Of a stretch of 64,000 bases of DNA, positions 8,139 to 16,871 are shown piece after piece; within the stretch, counting starts at the first letter, position 1; each line of letters begins with the position of its first letter. A program made the position numbers and the translations under genes. The DNA comes from Terriglobia bacterium (GTDB lineage Bacteria > Acidobacteriota > Terriglobia > Acidiferrales > UBA7541): contig JAIQFG010000009.1 of NCBI GenBank assembly GCA_020073375.1, forward strand, positions 23,811-87,810, read 5' to 3'. The notes below the pieces were generated by a model. The model saw nothing but the letters and a program-made list of their open reading frames with translations. It was not told the DNA's origin and did no database searches.

Positions 8139-9548
8139 ATGAACGCATTTCGGGCCGGGAATCGTCAATTCCCGCACGCACTGACGCTTCAAATCCCATT
8201 GGTCGCCGCGCTCGCTTGTTTTTTATCAGCTCCCGGTCTTGCGCAATCCGATCCCGCCGAGCCCCCGCAAGCCCATCCAGCGCCGAAACTTCTGGCTCGC
8301 CCGGGAAGACCCGTCGCTCGCCAGGAAGTCGATGAAAAATCCATGCGCGCCCTGATCGAGCAGCTCGTCGCCTGCGGCACGCGCCATTCGCTTTCTTCGT
8401 GGGGCGATCCCGCCCGCGGCGCGGGATGCGCGCGCGACCATATCCTCGCGCGCCTCCAGGAAATTAATAAGCAATCCGGCGAAAAACTGAAAATCGTCAA
8501 CGACAAGTTCGAGACCACCGGCCCCAGAACCGGCAACAAACCGGTCCCCATGGAGAATATCTACGCGGTTCTCGCCGGCTCCGATCCCGCGCTCGCAAAA
8601 ACCGTCTTCATCGTTTCCGGCCATTTCGACAGCCGCAATTCCGACCCCCTGGATCCGACGATGGACGCGCCCGGCGCCGATGACGACGCTTCGGGCGTAG
8701 CCGTCAGCATGGAATGCGCGCGCCTGCTGAGCCGCGCGGGCGCCGCCGGCCACGGCCCTTATCGCGCCACGCTTTTGTTCGCCGCCATTTCCGGCGAAGA
8801 ACAAGGCCTGCTCGGCAGTTCGCGCATGCTCGAATGGGTCCAGCAGCAGGGATATACCATCGGCGGGATGCTCGATAACGATATCGTCGGCTCGGACCCT
8901 GCCGCCGGCGCGCCGCATCGCGTGCGATTGTTTTCCGGCAGCGGAGAAATGGACGATAGCGACTCGCCCTCGCGGGAACTGGCCCGCGCCATCGAGGAGA
9001 TCGCGGGCGAAACGAACATCCGCATGATCTTCAACGTCGACCGCCTGGGCCGCGGCGGCGATCACTACGTTTTCTACAAGGCAGGCCAGCCCGGCGTGCG
9101 CTTCACCGAGCCGCTCGAGGATTACCGCCACCAGCATCAAACCCTGCGCACCGAAAACGGCGTCGAGTACGGCGACCAGATGAAATATCTGAATTTCACG
9201 TTCATGGGCAACGTCGCGCGCGACAACGCTGAGGCCTTGCGCCAGTTGTCCCTGGCTCCCGCACCACCCTCCCAGCTGAAGCTCAGCGGAGGCGTCACCC
9301 CGGATGCAAAGCTCGATTGGACCGCGCCGGAGGACCCTGAGCGAGCCGGTTTTGAAATTCTTTGGCGCGAAACCACCAGTCCGCGATGGCGGGTCTATGA
9401 TTTTCCCGCGGCCACAGCGGAATTCGTATTGAAAAGCGTCTCCACCGACAACCATTTCTTTGCCGTCCGCTCAGTCGGAAAAAATGGCGCCCGCTCCGTC
9501 GCCGTCCCCACCGACACAGGACGCAGATTGCCCCCCGGCCGCCAGTAG
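8139..9548 (+). CDS. Secreted M28-family zinc aminopeptidase with C-terminal FN3-like domain
   Basis: 469 residues. The N-terminal signal peptide covers residues ~14-32 (FPHALTLQIPLVAALACFL, cleaved after GLAQ). The M28 catalytic domain shows the di-zinc pattern: VSGHFDSR, DAPGADDDASG, AISGEEQGLLGS and DNDIVGSD, then GGDHYVFYKAG later. After about residue 370 a beta-rich region (APPSQLKLSGG ... ILWRETTSPRWRVYDF) looks like a fibronectin type III fold. It would hydrolyse peptides outside the cytoplasm. ATG 8139 follows AGGAGAGAAG. The frame is open upstream to 7929, but that part crosses a repeat and is not coding. The stop TAG is shared with a GTAG repeat. Confidence 0.82.
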   Translation: MNAFRAGNRQFPHALTLQIPLVAALACFLSAPGLAQSDPAEPPQAHPAPKLLARPGRPVARQEVDEKSMRALIEQLVACGTRHSLSSWGDPARGAGCARDHILARLQEINKQSGEKLKIVNDKFETTGPRTGNKPVPMENIYAVLAGSDPALAKTVFIVSGHFDSRNSDPLDPTMDAPGADDDASGVAVSMECARLLSRAGAAGHGPYRATLLFAAISGEEQGLLGSSRMLEWVQQQGYTIGGMLDNDIVGSDPAAGAPHRVRLFSGSGEMDDSDSPSRELARAIEEIAGETNIRMIFNVDRLGRGGDHYVFYKAGQPGVRFTEPLEDYRHQHQTLRTENGVEYGDQMKYLNFTFMGNVARDNAEALRQLSLAPAPPSQLKLSGGVTPDAKLDWTAPEDPERAGFEILWRETTSPRWRVYDFPAATAEFVLKSVSTDNHFFAVRSVGKNGARSVAVPTDTGRRLPPGRQ

Positions 9549-9643
9549 GGCAGGCTTCAGCCTGTCGATTTTTGAATTACGTTTGAGAAAATACCTCGTT
9601 GAATTGTAGCGAAGAAAACCCCACAGGCTGAAGCCTGTCCTAC
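9545..9643. repeat. REP/BIME-like element, family 2, supplying two stop codons
   Basis: The left end GTAGGGCAGGCTTCAGCCTG and the right end CAGGCTGAAGCCTGTCCTAC are inverted around a 50-nt spacer. The left GTAG gives the TAG of the M28 peptidase gene (9546-9548); the right CTAC gives, on the other strand, the TAG of the gamma-glutamyltransferase gene (9642-9640). One element closes both convergent genes. Confidence 0.75.
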
Positions 9644-11349
9644 TTGATCCACTCCTTAATCACCAACTCCGGCACCGCCGCCCCATCCTTGCGCGGATCG
9701 CTCGCCCCATAATTTACGCCCGCCGCATAATCGCGCATCACCGCCTGGCCTCCGCCAAACGCATCCGAAAATCCGTTGTGCATCGTCAGCACGTGCCCCT
9801 TGGCCGTCAGTTCCGCCCGCACGTTCCCAGGCACGCGATTCTCCAGCTCCACGTCGCATCCGCCGAACGTGCGCTTGGTAAACCGCGCCGTTTCCATCGC
9901 CGCCTGAATGTTCTGATTGAAATCCACGATGTGCGAAACGAATTGCGCGTGCGCCTGCGCCTGGTTCCATCCCCCCATGATGCCGAACGCGATCCGCGTC
10001 TGGTCCTTCTCCATGAACGCGGGAATGATCGTGTGCAGCGGCCGCTTGTGACCGGCGATCGCATTCGGGGAATCCTTGTCCATATTGAACAGCGCTCCGC
10101 GATCGTGGAGCGGGAACCCCGTTCCGGCGGCGACCAGTCCCGATCCGAACTCGTCGTAATTCGATTCGATCAGCGAAACCATGTTCCCGTCGCGATCCAC
10201 CACACTCAGGTAAGTCGTATCTCCCGCGTCCGGCACCGGGGTCCCCGGCGCGACTTCGCATTTCGCGTGGTCCGGATCGATCAGTTTCGCGCGCTCGGCG
10301 GCGTACGCCTTCGACAGCATTCCGCTCACCGGCATCTTGTTCATTTTCGGATCGGCGATGTAGCGCAGCACGTCCGCATACGCCAGCTTCTTCGCTTCGA
10401 TCTGGATATGGAGCGCCTGCGTGGAATTTAATCCCATCTTATGCAGATCGAACTGCTCCATCAGGTTCAGCATTTCCAGCGCGCCGATCCCCTGCACGTT
10501 CGGCGGCAATTCCAGAACCGTCCATCCGCGATACGTTGTGGAAATAGGCTCGACCCATTCGCTGGAATAATCGGCAAAATCCTTCGCGGTGAACGAACCC
10601 CCATGCTGCGCCGAAAGTTCCAGCAGGCTTTTGGCAATCGGCCCCTTGTAAAAGGCGTCGCGCCCACCCGCCGCGATCTGCCGCAGCGACCATGCCAGGT
10701 CGGGATTATGCATCACCTCGCCCACGCGCGGCGGCCGGTCATTGATCAGAAATGTTTTCGCCGCAGCTTCCGAATTGCGCAGCAGGTCAGCGTCTTTCGC
10801 GAAGTGCAGCGCGATCCACTCCGTCACCGGATAGCCGTCGTCTGCAATTTGAATCGCCGGCGCAAGCACTTCGTTCAATTTTTTCTTTCCAAACCGGTCC
10901 AGAAGTTTCTGCCACCCGTCCACCGCGCCCGGCACAGTGGCCGATTCGATCCCGCGCACCGGCACCTCCTGCAACCCCTTCTGCCGCAGCCGGTCGATCG
11001 ACTGCGCCGCCGGAGCCCACCCGCTGGCGTTGAGCCCGTAATATTTTCCGGTCTTGGCGTCGTACACGATGGCGAACAGATCCCCGCCGATGCCGTTCCA
11101 CATCGGTGCCACCACGGTCATCACTGCGTGCGCCGCTATGGCCGCGTCCACCGCGTTTCCCCCGCGCTCCAGAACCGCCGCACCCGCCTTCGACGCCAGC
11201 GGCGATTCGGTCGCGACGATTCCGCCCTGCGAGATCACCATCGACCGCCCCTGCCCGCGATCCTGCGCAAACACTTTGTCCTGGTTCATTTCCATGGTCA
11301 GAATTCCCGCAAACAGGAGTAACGCCAGCCGGATTGAATGTTTTCGCAT
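9640..11349 (-). CDS. ggt: Gamma-glutamyltransferase (Ntn hydrolase)
   Basis: 569 residues with a signal peptide (RLALLLFAGIL, cleavage near FAQ at 29). The N-terminal large-subunit part shows GGNAVDAAIA and WNGIGGD. The autoprocessing site is DTTYLSVVD, with Thr378 the expected N-terminal nucleophile of the small subunit after self-cleavage. It would cleave or transfer gamma-glutamyl groups from glutathione or other peptides in the periplasm. Length fits the family. The start ATG has only a weak upstream purine run (TTCTCCAATGCG on the coding side). Its stop codon is the CTAC of the repeat at 9545-9643. Confidence 0.88.
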   Translation of the reverse strand: MRKHSIRLALLLFAGILTMEMNQDKVFAQDRGQGRSMVISQGGIVATESPLASKAGAAVLERGGNAVDAAIAAHAVMTVVAPMWNGIGGDLFAIVYDAKTGKYYGLNASGWAPAAQSIDRLRQKGLQEVPVRGIESATVPGAVDGWQKLLDRFGKKKLNEVLAPAIQIADDGYPVTEWIALHFAKDADLLRNSEAAAKTFLINDRPPRVGEVMHNPDLAWSLRQIAAGGRDAFYKGPIAKSLLELSAQHGGSFTAKDFADYSSEWVEPISTTYRGWTVLELPPNVQGIGALEMLNLMEQFDLHKMGLNSTQALHIQIEAKKLAYADVLRYIADPKMNKMPVSGMLSKAYAAERAKLIDPDHAKCEVAPGTPVPDAGDTTYLSVVDRDGNMVSLIESNYDEFGSGLVAAGTGFPLHDRGALFNMDKDSPNAIAGHKRPLHTIIPAFMEKDQTRIAFGIMGGWNQAQAHAQFVSHIVDFNQNIQAAMETARFTKRTFGGCDVELENRVPGNVRAELTAKGHVLTMHNGFSDAFGGGQAVMRDYAAGVNYGASDPRKDGAAVPELVIKEWIK

Positions 11350-11374
11350 TGGAGAATCGTATCCTCTGGCACTG

Positions 11375-11400
11375 GTGGCACAGGCTTCAGCCTGTCCGGT
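11375..11400. repeat. Single REP-like hairpin, family 2 (solo copy)
   Basis: CACAGGCTTCAGCCTGTCCG just upstream of the gamma-glutamyltransferase gene. It matches the left arm of the family-2 elements, but the GTAG foot is degraded to GTGG and no partner arm is nearby. Confidence 0.5.
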
Positions 11401-11457
11401 TTTGAGTTTCTGCAGCCCAAAATATCACGCTGGTGTGCAGCCTGCGGAGAAATTCAG

Positions 11458-11578
11458 GTAGCACAGCCATTCTTTATCCCGAGCCCCCGCGAGGGGTTGG
11501 CTGTGTGGTTTTGCGGACCACATCCGCGTCACTAATCTATCTGCGAATTTCAAAATCCGCACAGCCAGAAGTGGCTAC
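11458..11578. repeat. REP/BIME-like element, family 3, supplying a stop codon
   Basis: The left arm is GTAGCACAGCCATTCTTT and the right arm is CCGCACAGCCAGAAGTGGCTAC, imperfectly complementary. The right-hand CTAC (11575-11578) is read on the minus strand as the TAG stop of the YVTN-propeller gene. Confidence 0.65.
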
Positions 11579-12588
11579 GCCCCCGGCACCACCATCGTCA
11601 GCAGCCGCTTCGGACCTTCCCCGGTCTTGACCGTGGCCACCACTTCCCGCGATTTCGCCTCGATGATCGTCGTGGTGTTCCCCGCGCAGTTGCTCACGGC
11701 CACATATTTGCCGTCGGGCGAAAATCCGATCCAGTTCGGGCACTCGCCGGTGGCGATTTCCTTGGAAAGTTTTTTCGAGGCCACGTCGTACACATACACG
11801 CCGTTGTCGGACAGGCTGGTAACCCACAATTCCTTTTCGTCGCCCGACAGCGCGATCCCGTGCGTCTCTGTGTGCGGCTCGAGGATGCAATCCGCGGGAG
11901 GCGCGGCCGGCAGGTCCACGCGCGCGATTTCCTTCTTGGTCGAAATATTCACGATCTCAAAGCCGTGGTAATCCGACAGCGCGACGTACAAGGTTTTTTC
12001 GTCCCGCGTCACCGCATAAGGCCGCGGAATTCCGCCCACCGGAATCTTGTCCGTATATTCCATCTTCTTCAGGTCGATGCGGTTGATCTGATGATCGTCC
12101 ATGGACGAAACGTACAGGACGTCGTTGCGCCCCGTGTTGTACGCGTTGTGCGGCGCGTTGACCGGCAGCACCTTTACGATTTTTCCCTGCGGGATGTCGA
12201 TGATGTCCACGCCGCCCACGTCGCGAATCGGCACCGCCACGTAATGGCCGTCCGGCGTCGACGCGCACTGATTGGGCCGCCCGGTCAGCGCAATCGTCGC
12301 GGTCACCTGGTTGGTGGCCGTGTCCACCACCTTCAGCATTTTCTCCGATTCGATCGTGGCAAAAAGTTTCTGCCCGTCGGCCTGCGCGCACACGCCGTGC
12401 ACGCGCTTGCCCACCGTGATCTCCGCGTCGGCCTTCATCGTGGCCAGATCGATCCGCGTAATGGTCGTCCCCAGGCTGTTCGTGACGAACACTTTCGCGC
12501 TCCCCATTTTTGCGGGCGCCACCTTGCTCAGTCCGAATGCGCAAAATGCCAGGGCCGCCATCACCGCCCAACGTGCGCGTGGGTTCAT
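11575..12588 (-). CDS. Exported YVTN-type seven-bladed beta-propeller protein
   Basis: 337 residues: a signal peptide (ARWAVMAALAFCAFGL) followed by repeated ~42-residue units of the form VFVTNSLGTTITRIDLATMK, LFATIESEKMLKVVDTATNQ, DGHYVAVPIRDVGGVDIID and GKYVAVSNCAGNTTTIIEAK. These are typical surface-layer/YVTN propeller blades. The function is usually binding or structural; enzymatic activity is not indicated. ATG 12588 is chosen because AGGAGA lies 7 nt upstream; the frame extends further to 12648 without a better site. Terminated by the GTAG of a repeat. Flanked by repeats on both sides, so monocistronic. Confidence 0.75.
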   Translation of the reverse strand: MNPRARWAVMAALAFCAFGLSKVAPAKMGSAKVFVTNSLGTTITRIDLATMKADAEITVGKRVHGVCAQADGQKLFATIESEKMLKVVDTATNQVTATIALTGRPNQCASTPDGHYVAVPIRDVGGVDIIDIPQGKIVKVLPVNAPHNAYNTGRNDVLYVSSMDDHQINRIDLKKMEYTDKIPVGGIPRPYAVTRDEKTLYVALSDYHGFEIVNISTKKEIARVDLPAAPPADCILEPHTETHGIALSGDEKELWVTSLSDNGVYVYDVASKKLSKEIATGECPNWIGFSPDGKYVAVSNCAGNTTTIIEAKSREVVATVKTGEGPKRLLTMVVPGA

Positions 12589-12731
12589 CGCGTGTCTCCT
12601 GTTCTCCATCGATTCAGGTTGCAATTTGCCGGGATTATACCGCCGCACAGCGCGCCGTTCCTAGGATTCGTTCGCGCCATCCAACGCTCCTGGAACGCAA
12701 GAGGCAGCACCGCTAGCGAGCCCCGCATTTC

Positions 12732-12807
12732 GTAGCGCCGGCGTCTCGCCGGCAGCCTTTTCCACTGTTTGCTCGGGCCAAAAGAGCCGGCGGGTCGCCG
12801 GCGCTAC
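12732..12807. repeat. REP/BIME-like element, family 1
   Basis: Begins GTAGCGCCGGCGTCTCGCCG and ends GGGTCGCCGGCGCTAC, with a 35-nt spacer. It lies between the propeller and flavin-reductase genes. Confidence 0.75.
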
Positions 12808-12821
12808 AAAATATTCTCGCC

Positions 12822-13355
12822 TCATCGCATCTTCGATTTCAGCTTGATCGTCTTCCCATCCACCACAAACGTGCCGTATCCGTGATGATGGATCGTCCTG
12901 GGATTTTTCTGCGCGGGATCCTTCCAGGCCTTGAGCACTTCCAGAATGAAAAGGTTATAGCTGTTCACCAGCCGCGTATCGGCCACCCTGCACTCCAGAT
13001 TGGCGAAACATTCCGCCACCAGCGGCGCCGCCACCTTCGCGGCAGGCGCCCGCGTCAGCCCGATCGCCGCAAACTTGTCGACATCGCGCCCCGAACAGTT
13101 GCCCACTTCCACCACCTTGCTCGCCAATTTCACCGCGGGAATCGAGATCACGCATTCCCCCGTCGCCCGCAGCGCCGCAAAGCTGTAATTCGCGCCGCTC
13201 ACCACGCAGGCCACCAGCGGCGGCTCAAACTCCACCATCATGTGCCACGACATGGTCATGACGTTCACTCGCCCCTTGCGCGAAGTCGTCAGCAGCACCA
13301 CCGGCCCCGGTTCGAGCAGTTGGTAGACTTTGGCCAGCGGCAAATCCTTCATCAT
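12822..13355 (-). CDS. Flavin reductase-like FMN-binding split-barrel protein
   Basis: 177 residues of the flavin reductase family (split-barrel FMN fold): GPVVLLTTSRKGRVNVMTMSW at the N-terminus, then PPLVACVVSGANYSF, ATGECVISIP and a C-terminal strand set ending with basic residues. Members supply reduced flavin to two-component monooxygenases or act as FMN-dependent oxidoreductases. It could serve the HpaB-like oxygenase 6.5 kb away, but they are not linked in an operon, so the pairing is only a suggestion. Two consecutive ATG codons (13355 and 13352) follow GAGGAGCTGCGAGG. Confidence 0.75.
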   Translation of the reverse strand: MMKDLPLAKVYQLLEPGPVVLLTTSRKGRVNVMTMSWHMMVEFEPPLVACVVSGANYSFAALRATGECVISIPAVKLASKVVEVGNCSGRDVDKFAAIGLTRAPAAKVAAPLVAECFANLECRVADTRLVNSYNLFILEVLKAWKDPAQKNPRTIHHHGYGTFVVDGKTIKLKSKMR

Positions 13356-13492
13356 CCTCGCAGCTCCTCGCGCGCGCGATGTTCCCGCCCAGAAGTTATA
13401 ACAATTTCAGCAAAGGGTCCACGCGGCGCGCGCGTTCTCGTCAAGCGCACTTCCGCCTTGCAATCGTTTCCCGCAGCGGGAACAATCCTTTC

Positions 13493-14080
13493 GTGGAAAT
13501 TCACGAGTGGAACAAGCGTTACCGCCTGCGAGAACACGAGACGTCGGATTTTGAATCCCCGCCCACGCCTCTCCTGGTGGAAACCATCGCACCGCTCGCG
13601 CCCGGCAGCGCCCTCGACCTCGCCTGTGGCGCCGGCCGCAACGCGCTGTGGCTTGCCGAGCACGGCTGGCAGGTCACCGCTGTCGACGGCTCATCCGTGG
13701 CCATCGAAACGCTGCGCGACCGCGCCGCCGAGCGCAATTTGCCCATCGCGGCAGTCGTCGCCGACCTCGAAAAACACGAATTTGAAATCGAGCGCGACCG
13801 CTGGGACTTGATCGCCATCTGCTACTACCTGCAACCAAATTTATTTGAGCCCGCCAAGCGCGGCGTGAAGCCCGGCGGCATCCTCATCGCCATCGTTCAC
13901 ATCACCGAGCCCGGCCAGGCGCAAACCCGCCACAGCCTGCGCCCCGGAGAACTCGAAGCATTTTTCAAAGGCTGGGAAATCCTGCATCGCCACGAAGGCA
14001 TCCCCACCGACAAGCCCCACCGCCGCCCCGTAGCCGAACTCGTAGCCCGCCGCCCGCCACTGTCCATATGGCCCACGTAG
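13493..14080 (+). CDS. Class I SAM-dependent methyltransferase (TehB-like)
   Basis: About 195 residues. Motif I LDLACGAGRNALWLAEHGW binds S-adenosylmethionine, VTAVDGSSVAIE carries the acidic residue, and DLIAICYYLQPNLF forms the post-motif strand. The overall pattern, with the N-terminal WNKRYRLREHET, resembles tellurite-resistance-type TehB small-molecule methyltransferases. Start GTG 13493 (VEIHEWNKRYR) is preferred because homologous proteins begin close to the W-x-x-R/Y motif; an ATG at 13379 would add 38 low-complexity residues. Divergent from the flavin reductase gene. The stop TAG lies in a GTAG repeat. Confidence 0.75.
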   Translation: MEIHEWNKRYRLREHETSDFESPPTPLLVETIAPLAPGSALDLACGAGRNALWLAEHGWQVTAVDGSSVAIETLRDRAAERNLPIAAVVADLEKHEFEIERDRWDLIAICYYLQPNLFEPAKRGVKPGGILIAIVHITEPGQAQTRHSLRPGELEAFFKGWEILHRHEGIPTDKPHRRPVAELVARRPPLSIWPT

Positions 14081-14102
14081 GGGCACGGCATTGCCCTGCC
14101 CC
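14077..14102. repeat. Short GTAG hairpin, family 6, overlapping a stop codon
   Basis: GTAG followed by GGGCACGGCATTGCCCTGCC, an imperfect palindrome close to the copy at 6266. The TAG at 14078-14080 ends the methyltransferase gene. Confidence 0.6.
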
Positions 14103-14195
14103 GCGATCGAGGCTTGTGCAAACTAGATTTCACAGGAGAGAAAGACTCCCCGCAAGGTGGAACGCCGCGCACAAATCCGCCACTCAAAAAAACTT

Positions 14196-14254
14196 GTCAT
14201 TCCGACCGAAGGGACGGCGCTCTTCGCCGCCCCGCAGCGGAGGAATCTCTCTAG
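14196..14254. repeat. Dispersed GTCATTCC-type intergenic element
   Basis: Begins GTCATTCCGACCGAAGGGAC and ends GCGGAGGAATCTCTCTAG, with an internal GGCGCTCTTCGCC hairpin. It shares the GTCATTCC end with the larger element at 18114-18215, so this is a second, GTAG-free repeat class. Confidence 0.5.
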
Positions 14255-14297
14255 AATTTTTTGAATTTCACGACCAACCAAGGCGCCCGCGGAAACC

Positions 14298-14756
14298 CTA
14301 CTTGGACCCCATCATCGCGTCGATCGAAATCCCGTTCTCCCCGATATGCGCCAGCAGATAATAATAAAGGAAGGCATAAATCAGCTGCAGCCCCGACACC
14401 AGCCAGTCCTGCGCCAGATTCGTCCCGATCACCAGGCACAGAACCACAATCCCCCCGCCAATCAGCGCGAACCGCGTCAACAGCCCCACCAGCAGCAACA
14501 GCCCCAGAATCGTCTCCACCCACGGCTGCACCGTGGCAAACGCCGGCAACATCCCCAGCGGAATCCCGTGCGCGTGCTCAAAATAGTGGTTCAAGTAAGC
14601 CAGAAACGCATCGTGCCCCATCAGAATCCGGCTCACCCCATGCAGCATGATGTTCGCGCCAAACGACACGCGCAGGATCGCGTACGCCACACTCGTGTCG
14701 GACGAAACCCCGCCCGCAGCCCGCGCACTTCCCGCACTGGTCGATTCGCTCATCAT
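14298..14756 (-). CDS. DoxX-family membrane protein
   Basis: About 152 residues with four hydrophobic segments: YAILRVSFGANIMLHGVSRI, MLPAFATVQPWVETILGLLLLVGL, ALIGGGIVVLCLVIGTNLA and LQLIYAFLYYYLLAH. This matches the DoxX/thiosulfate:quinone oxidoreductase small-subunit family, whose members are often of unknown redox role. Adjacent ATGs at 14756 and 14753 are possible starts; an upstream ATG at 14810 would add an arginine-rich non-conserved tail. No partner TQO subunit is nearby. Monocistronic, with a repeat at each side. Confidence 0.7.
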   Translation of the reverse strand: MMSESTSAGSARAAGGVSSDTSVAYAILRVSFGANIMLHGVSRILMGHDAFLAYLNHYFEHAHGIPLGMLPAFATVQPWVETILGLLLLVGLLTRFALIGGGIVVLCLVIGTNLAQDWLVSGLQLIYAFLYYYLLAHIGENGISIDAMMGSK

Positions 14757-14956
14757 CCATCCTCGGCAAGTTTCAGATTTGGCCCGCCACGCCGCCCGCT
14801 TCGCACCCAACCCGATTTCCCGGGCTTGTTGGCTGGGAGTCTATCGCTTCCTTGCGCGAGGTACAACTGCGCTTTCTTCAAATTAAGTTTTTCACGATCG
14901 CAGTTCCGCGCCTCATGCCAAATTCGGTTGGGCCAGGAATTTTCCACGAGGGCTGC

Positions 14957-14985
14957 GACAATTCGGCGCGTCGAATCCGCCCTAC
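14957..14985. repeat. GTAG hairpin, family 7, supplying a stop codon
   Basis: On the minus strand GTAGGGCGGATTCGACGCGC continues into CGAATTGTC, so ATTCG pairs with CGAAT around ACGCGC. The TAG (14984-14982) is the stop codon of the tartrate/D-malate dehydrogenase gene. Confidence 0.55.
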
Positions 14986-16043
14986 TGGCTCACCCTCTCC
15001 GCAATCGCCTTCCCCACAATTTCCGTACTCGCCTTCCCGCCCACATCCGGCGTGCGATATTCCGGCGCGGCCAGCACATCCTCGATGGCGCGCTCGATCG
15101 CGTCCGCGGCCTTTTCTTCGCCGAAGTGGCGGAGCATCATCGCGCCGGACCAGATTTGCCCGATGGGATTGGCGATGCCTTTCCCGGCGATGTCCGGAGC
15201 GGAGCCATGCACGGGCTCGAACATCGAGGGATATTTCCGGGGCGGATTCAAATTCGCCGACGGAGCGATCCCGATCGATCCCACCACGGCGGGGCCCAGG
15301 TCGGAAAGAATGTCGCCGAACAGGTTCGATCCCACCACCACGTCAAACGATTCGGGCCGCCGCACAAAATGCGCCGTCAGGATGTCGATGTGATACTGGT
15401 CGGTGCGCACGTCCGGAAATTGCGCCGCCATGGCATGAAAGCGCTCGTCCCAATACGGCATGGTGTGGATGATGCCGTTCGATTTCGTCGCGGACGTGAC
15501 GTGCGATTTGCGCTTTCGCGCCAGCTCGAACGCGAATCGCAAGATGCGGTCCACGCCGCGCCGCGTGAAAATCGTCTGCTGCATGGCCATTTCCTCATCG
15601 GTGCCGTCGAAAATCCGCCCGCCGACGTTCGAGTACTCGCCCTCTACGTTTTCGCGCACCACGCAGAAGTCGATTCCTCCGGGCTTCGCGTTCTTCAGCG
15701 GGGAATCGACGCCCTTCAACATGCGCACCGGCCGCAGGTTCGCGTACTGCTCAAAGCTGCGGCGGATCGGGATCAGCAGCCCCCAGAGCGAAATGTGATC
15801 CGGCACACCCGGATATCCTACCGCCCCCAGAAAAACGGCGTCGAACGGGCGCAGTTGCGCCAGGCCATCGTCCGGCATCATTTTTCCCGTCTTCAGGTAG
15901 GTCTCGCAGCTCCAGCCGAAATGCTGCTGCGACAATTGAAAACCAAAATGCCGCCCCGCCGCTTCCAGCACGCGCAATCCTTCGGGCACCACTTCTTTTC
16001 CGATCCCGTCTCCGGGTATCACCGCGATTTTGTATGTATTCAT
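14982..16043 (-). CDS. Tartrate / D-malate dehydrogenase (TtuC/DmlA-like)
   Basis: 353 residues of the isopropylmalate/isocitrate dehydrogenase superfamily. IPGDGIGKEVVPEG is at the N-terminus, SLWGLLIPIRRSFEQYANLRP is the signature that separates tartrate/D-malate dehydrogenases from LeuB, then VRENVEGEYSNVGG, VTSATKSNGI, DILTAHFVRRPESFDVVVGSNLFGDILSDL and EPVHGSAPDIAGKGIANP. It would oxidise and/or decarboxylate tartrate or D-malate with NAD and a divalent cation. The substrate specificity is inferred from the loop only. Start ATG 16043 follows AAGGGAAGCGGAGGC. The next gene upstream (exported aldolase-like) is 30 nt away in the same direction, so they are probably cotranscribed. Confidence 0.82.
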   Translation of the reverse strand: MNTYKIAVIPGDGIGKEVVPEGLRVLEAAGRHFGFQLSQQHFGWSCETYLKTGKMMPDDGLAQLRPFDAVFLGAVGYPGVPDHISLWGLLIPIRRSFEQYANLRPVRMLKGVDSPLKNAKPGGIDFCVVRENVEGEYSNVGGRIFDGTDEEMAMQQTIFTRRGVDRILRFAFELARKRKSHVTSATKSNGIIHTMPYWDERFHAMAAQFPDVRTDQYHIDILTAHFVRRPESFDVVVGSNLFGDILSDLGPAVVGSIGIAPSANLNPPRKYPSMFEPVHGSAPDIAGKGIANPIGQIWSGAMMLRHFGEEKAADAIERAIEDVLAAPEYRTPDVGGKASTEIVGKAIAERVSQ

Positions 16044-16073
16044 GAAATGATTGCCTCCGCTTCCCTTGGTTTA

Positions 16074-16871
16074 TTATTCGACTTTTCCCACCCGCGCCTT
16101 CCACAATTCCCACGGACGCGAAACGACGGCGTCAATGGACACGCCCGCCTTGGCCGATTCCTCCGGCGACAAAAATATCACCGGCCCGAGCTGCGCCGCC
16201 TGCGCCTGCAGCCGCGCGTTCACCTGCGTATAGATCGCGCGAAAAACCACTTGCGGCACCGCATTGCCCACGGCGACGTATCCATGCCCGCGCATCAGGA
16301 CCACGGCGCTATTTCCCAGCGATTTTGCCAGCGCGTCGCCAAGCTTGTTGTCGCGGACCAGCATGTCGGTCATCCCCGCGGCGTCCCGAATATCAAAAAT
16401 GGGCGCGCCCGCGCCCAGAAACGCGCTCATGTGATAGATCGGACGAAGAGCCGTTCCCGTCACCGTGAAGGGAATCACTTCCGGCGAATGGCTGTGCACG
16501 ATGGCCATCACGTCGGGCCGCGCGCGGTAAATCGCGGCGTGAATGTACCGTTCCACGTAGGAAGTGCGCCCGCGCGCATCGATCGGCTCGCCCACGCTGT
16601 TGTATTCCAAGATATCGCCGCGTGTCACGATCCCCGGCGCCATGCTGCGCGCCATCAGAAATTTGCCGGGATCCTTGGGGTCGCGCGCGCTCACGTGGCC
16701 GAATCCGTCCAGCACATCCTGATCCGCCAGAATGCGGTTGGCGTAGACCAGGTCTTCGACCAGCTTCGCATCGGGGGCCGCCGCAGAATTCTGCGCCCGC
16801 CCGGCCCACGCGAATACCGCAAGCGCGCCGACGCACAGCGCGATCAGGACGCCAATTCTTATTCCTCGCAT
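16074..16871 (-). CDS. Exported class II aldolase/adducin-like protein
   Basis: 265 residues. The first ~26 residues form a clear signal peptide (RGIRIGVLIALCVGALAVFAWAGRAQ). The remainder is a class II aldolase/adducin domain: HVSARDP, TYVER-like SYVERYIHAAIY with Glu107 in the catalytic position, HSHS with His126 and His128, and MRGHGYVAVG with His196, the expected zinc ligands. Family enzymes are normally cytosolic (fuculose- or ribulose-phosphate aldolases, dehydratases), so export is unusual and a phosphorylated substrate is unlikely. Start ATG 16871 has GGAGAG upstream. Sits 30 nt before the tartrate/D-malate dehydrogenase gene. Substrate unknown. Confidence 0.75.
   Translation of the reverse strand: MRGIRIGVLIALCVGALAVFAWAGRAQNSAAAPDAKLVEDLVYANRILADQDVLDGFGHVSARDPKDPGKFLMARSMAPGIVTRGDILEYNSVGEPIDARGRTSYVERYIHAAIYRARPDVMAIVHSHSPEVIPFTVTGTALRPIYHMSAFLGAGAPIFDIRDAAGMTDMLVRDNKLGDALAKSLGNSAVVLMRGHGYVAVGNAVPQVVFRAIYTQVNARLQAQAAQLGPVIFLSPEESAKAGVSIDAVVSRPWELWKARVGKVE

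Noticed and set aside
15815..15825. Second match to the ops consensus (GGCGGTAGGAT, minus strand)
   Set aside because: It lies inside the tartrate/D-malate dehydrogenase gene and is explained by conserved codons for the AVGYP stretch.
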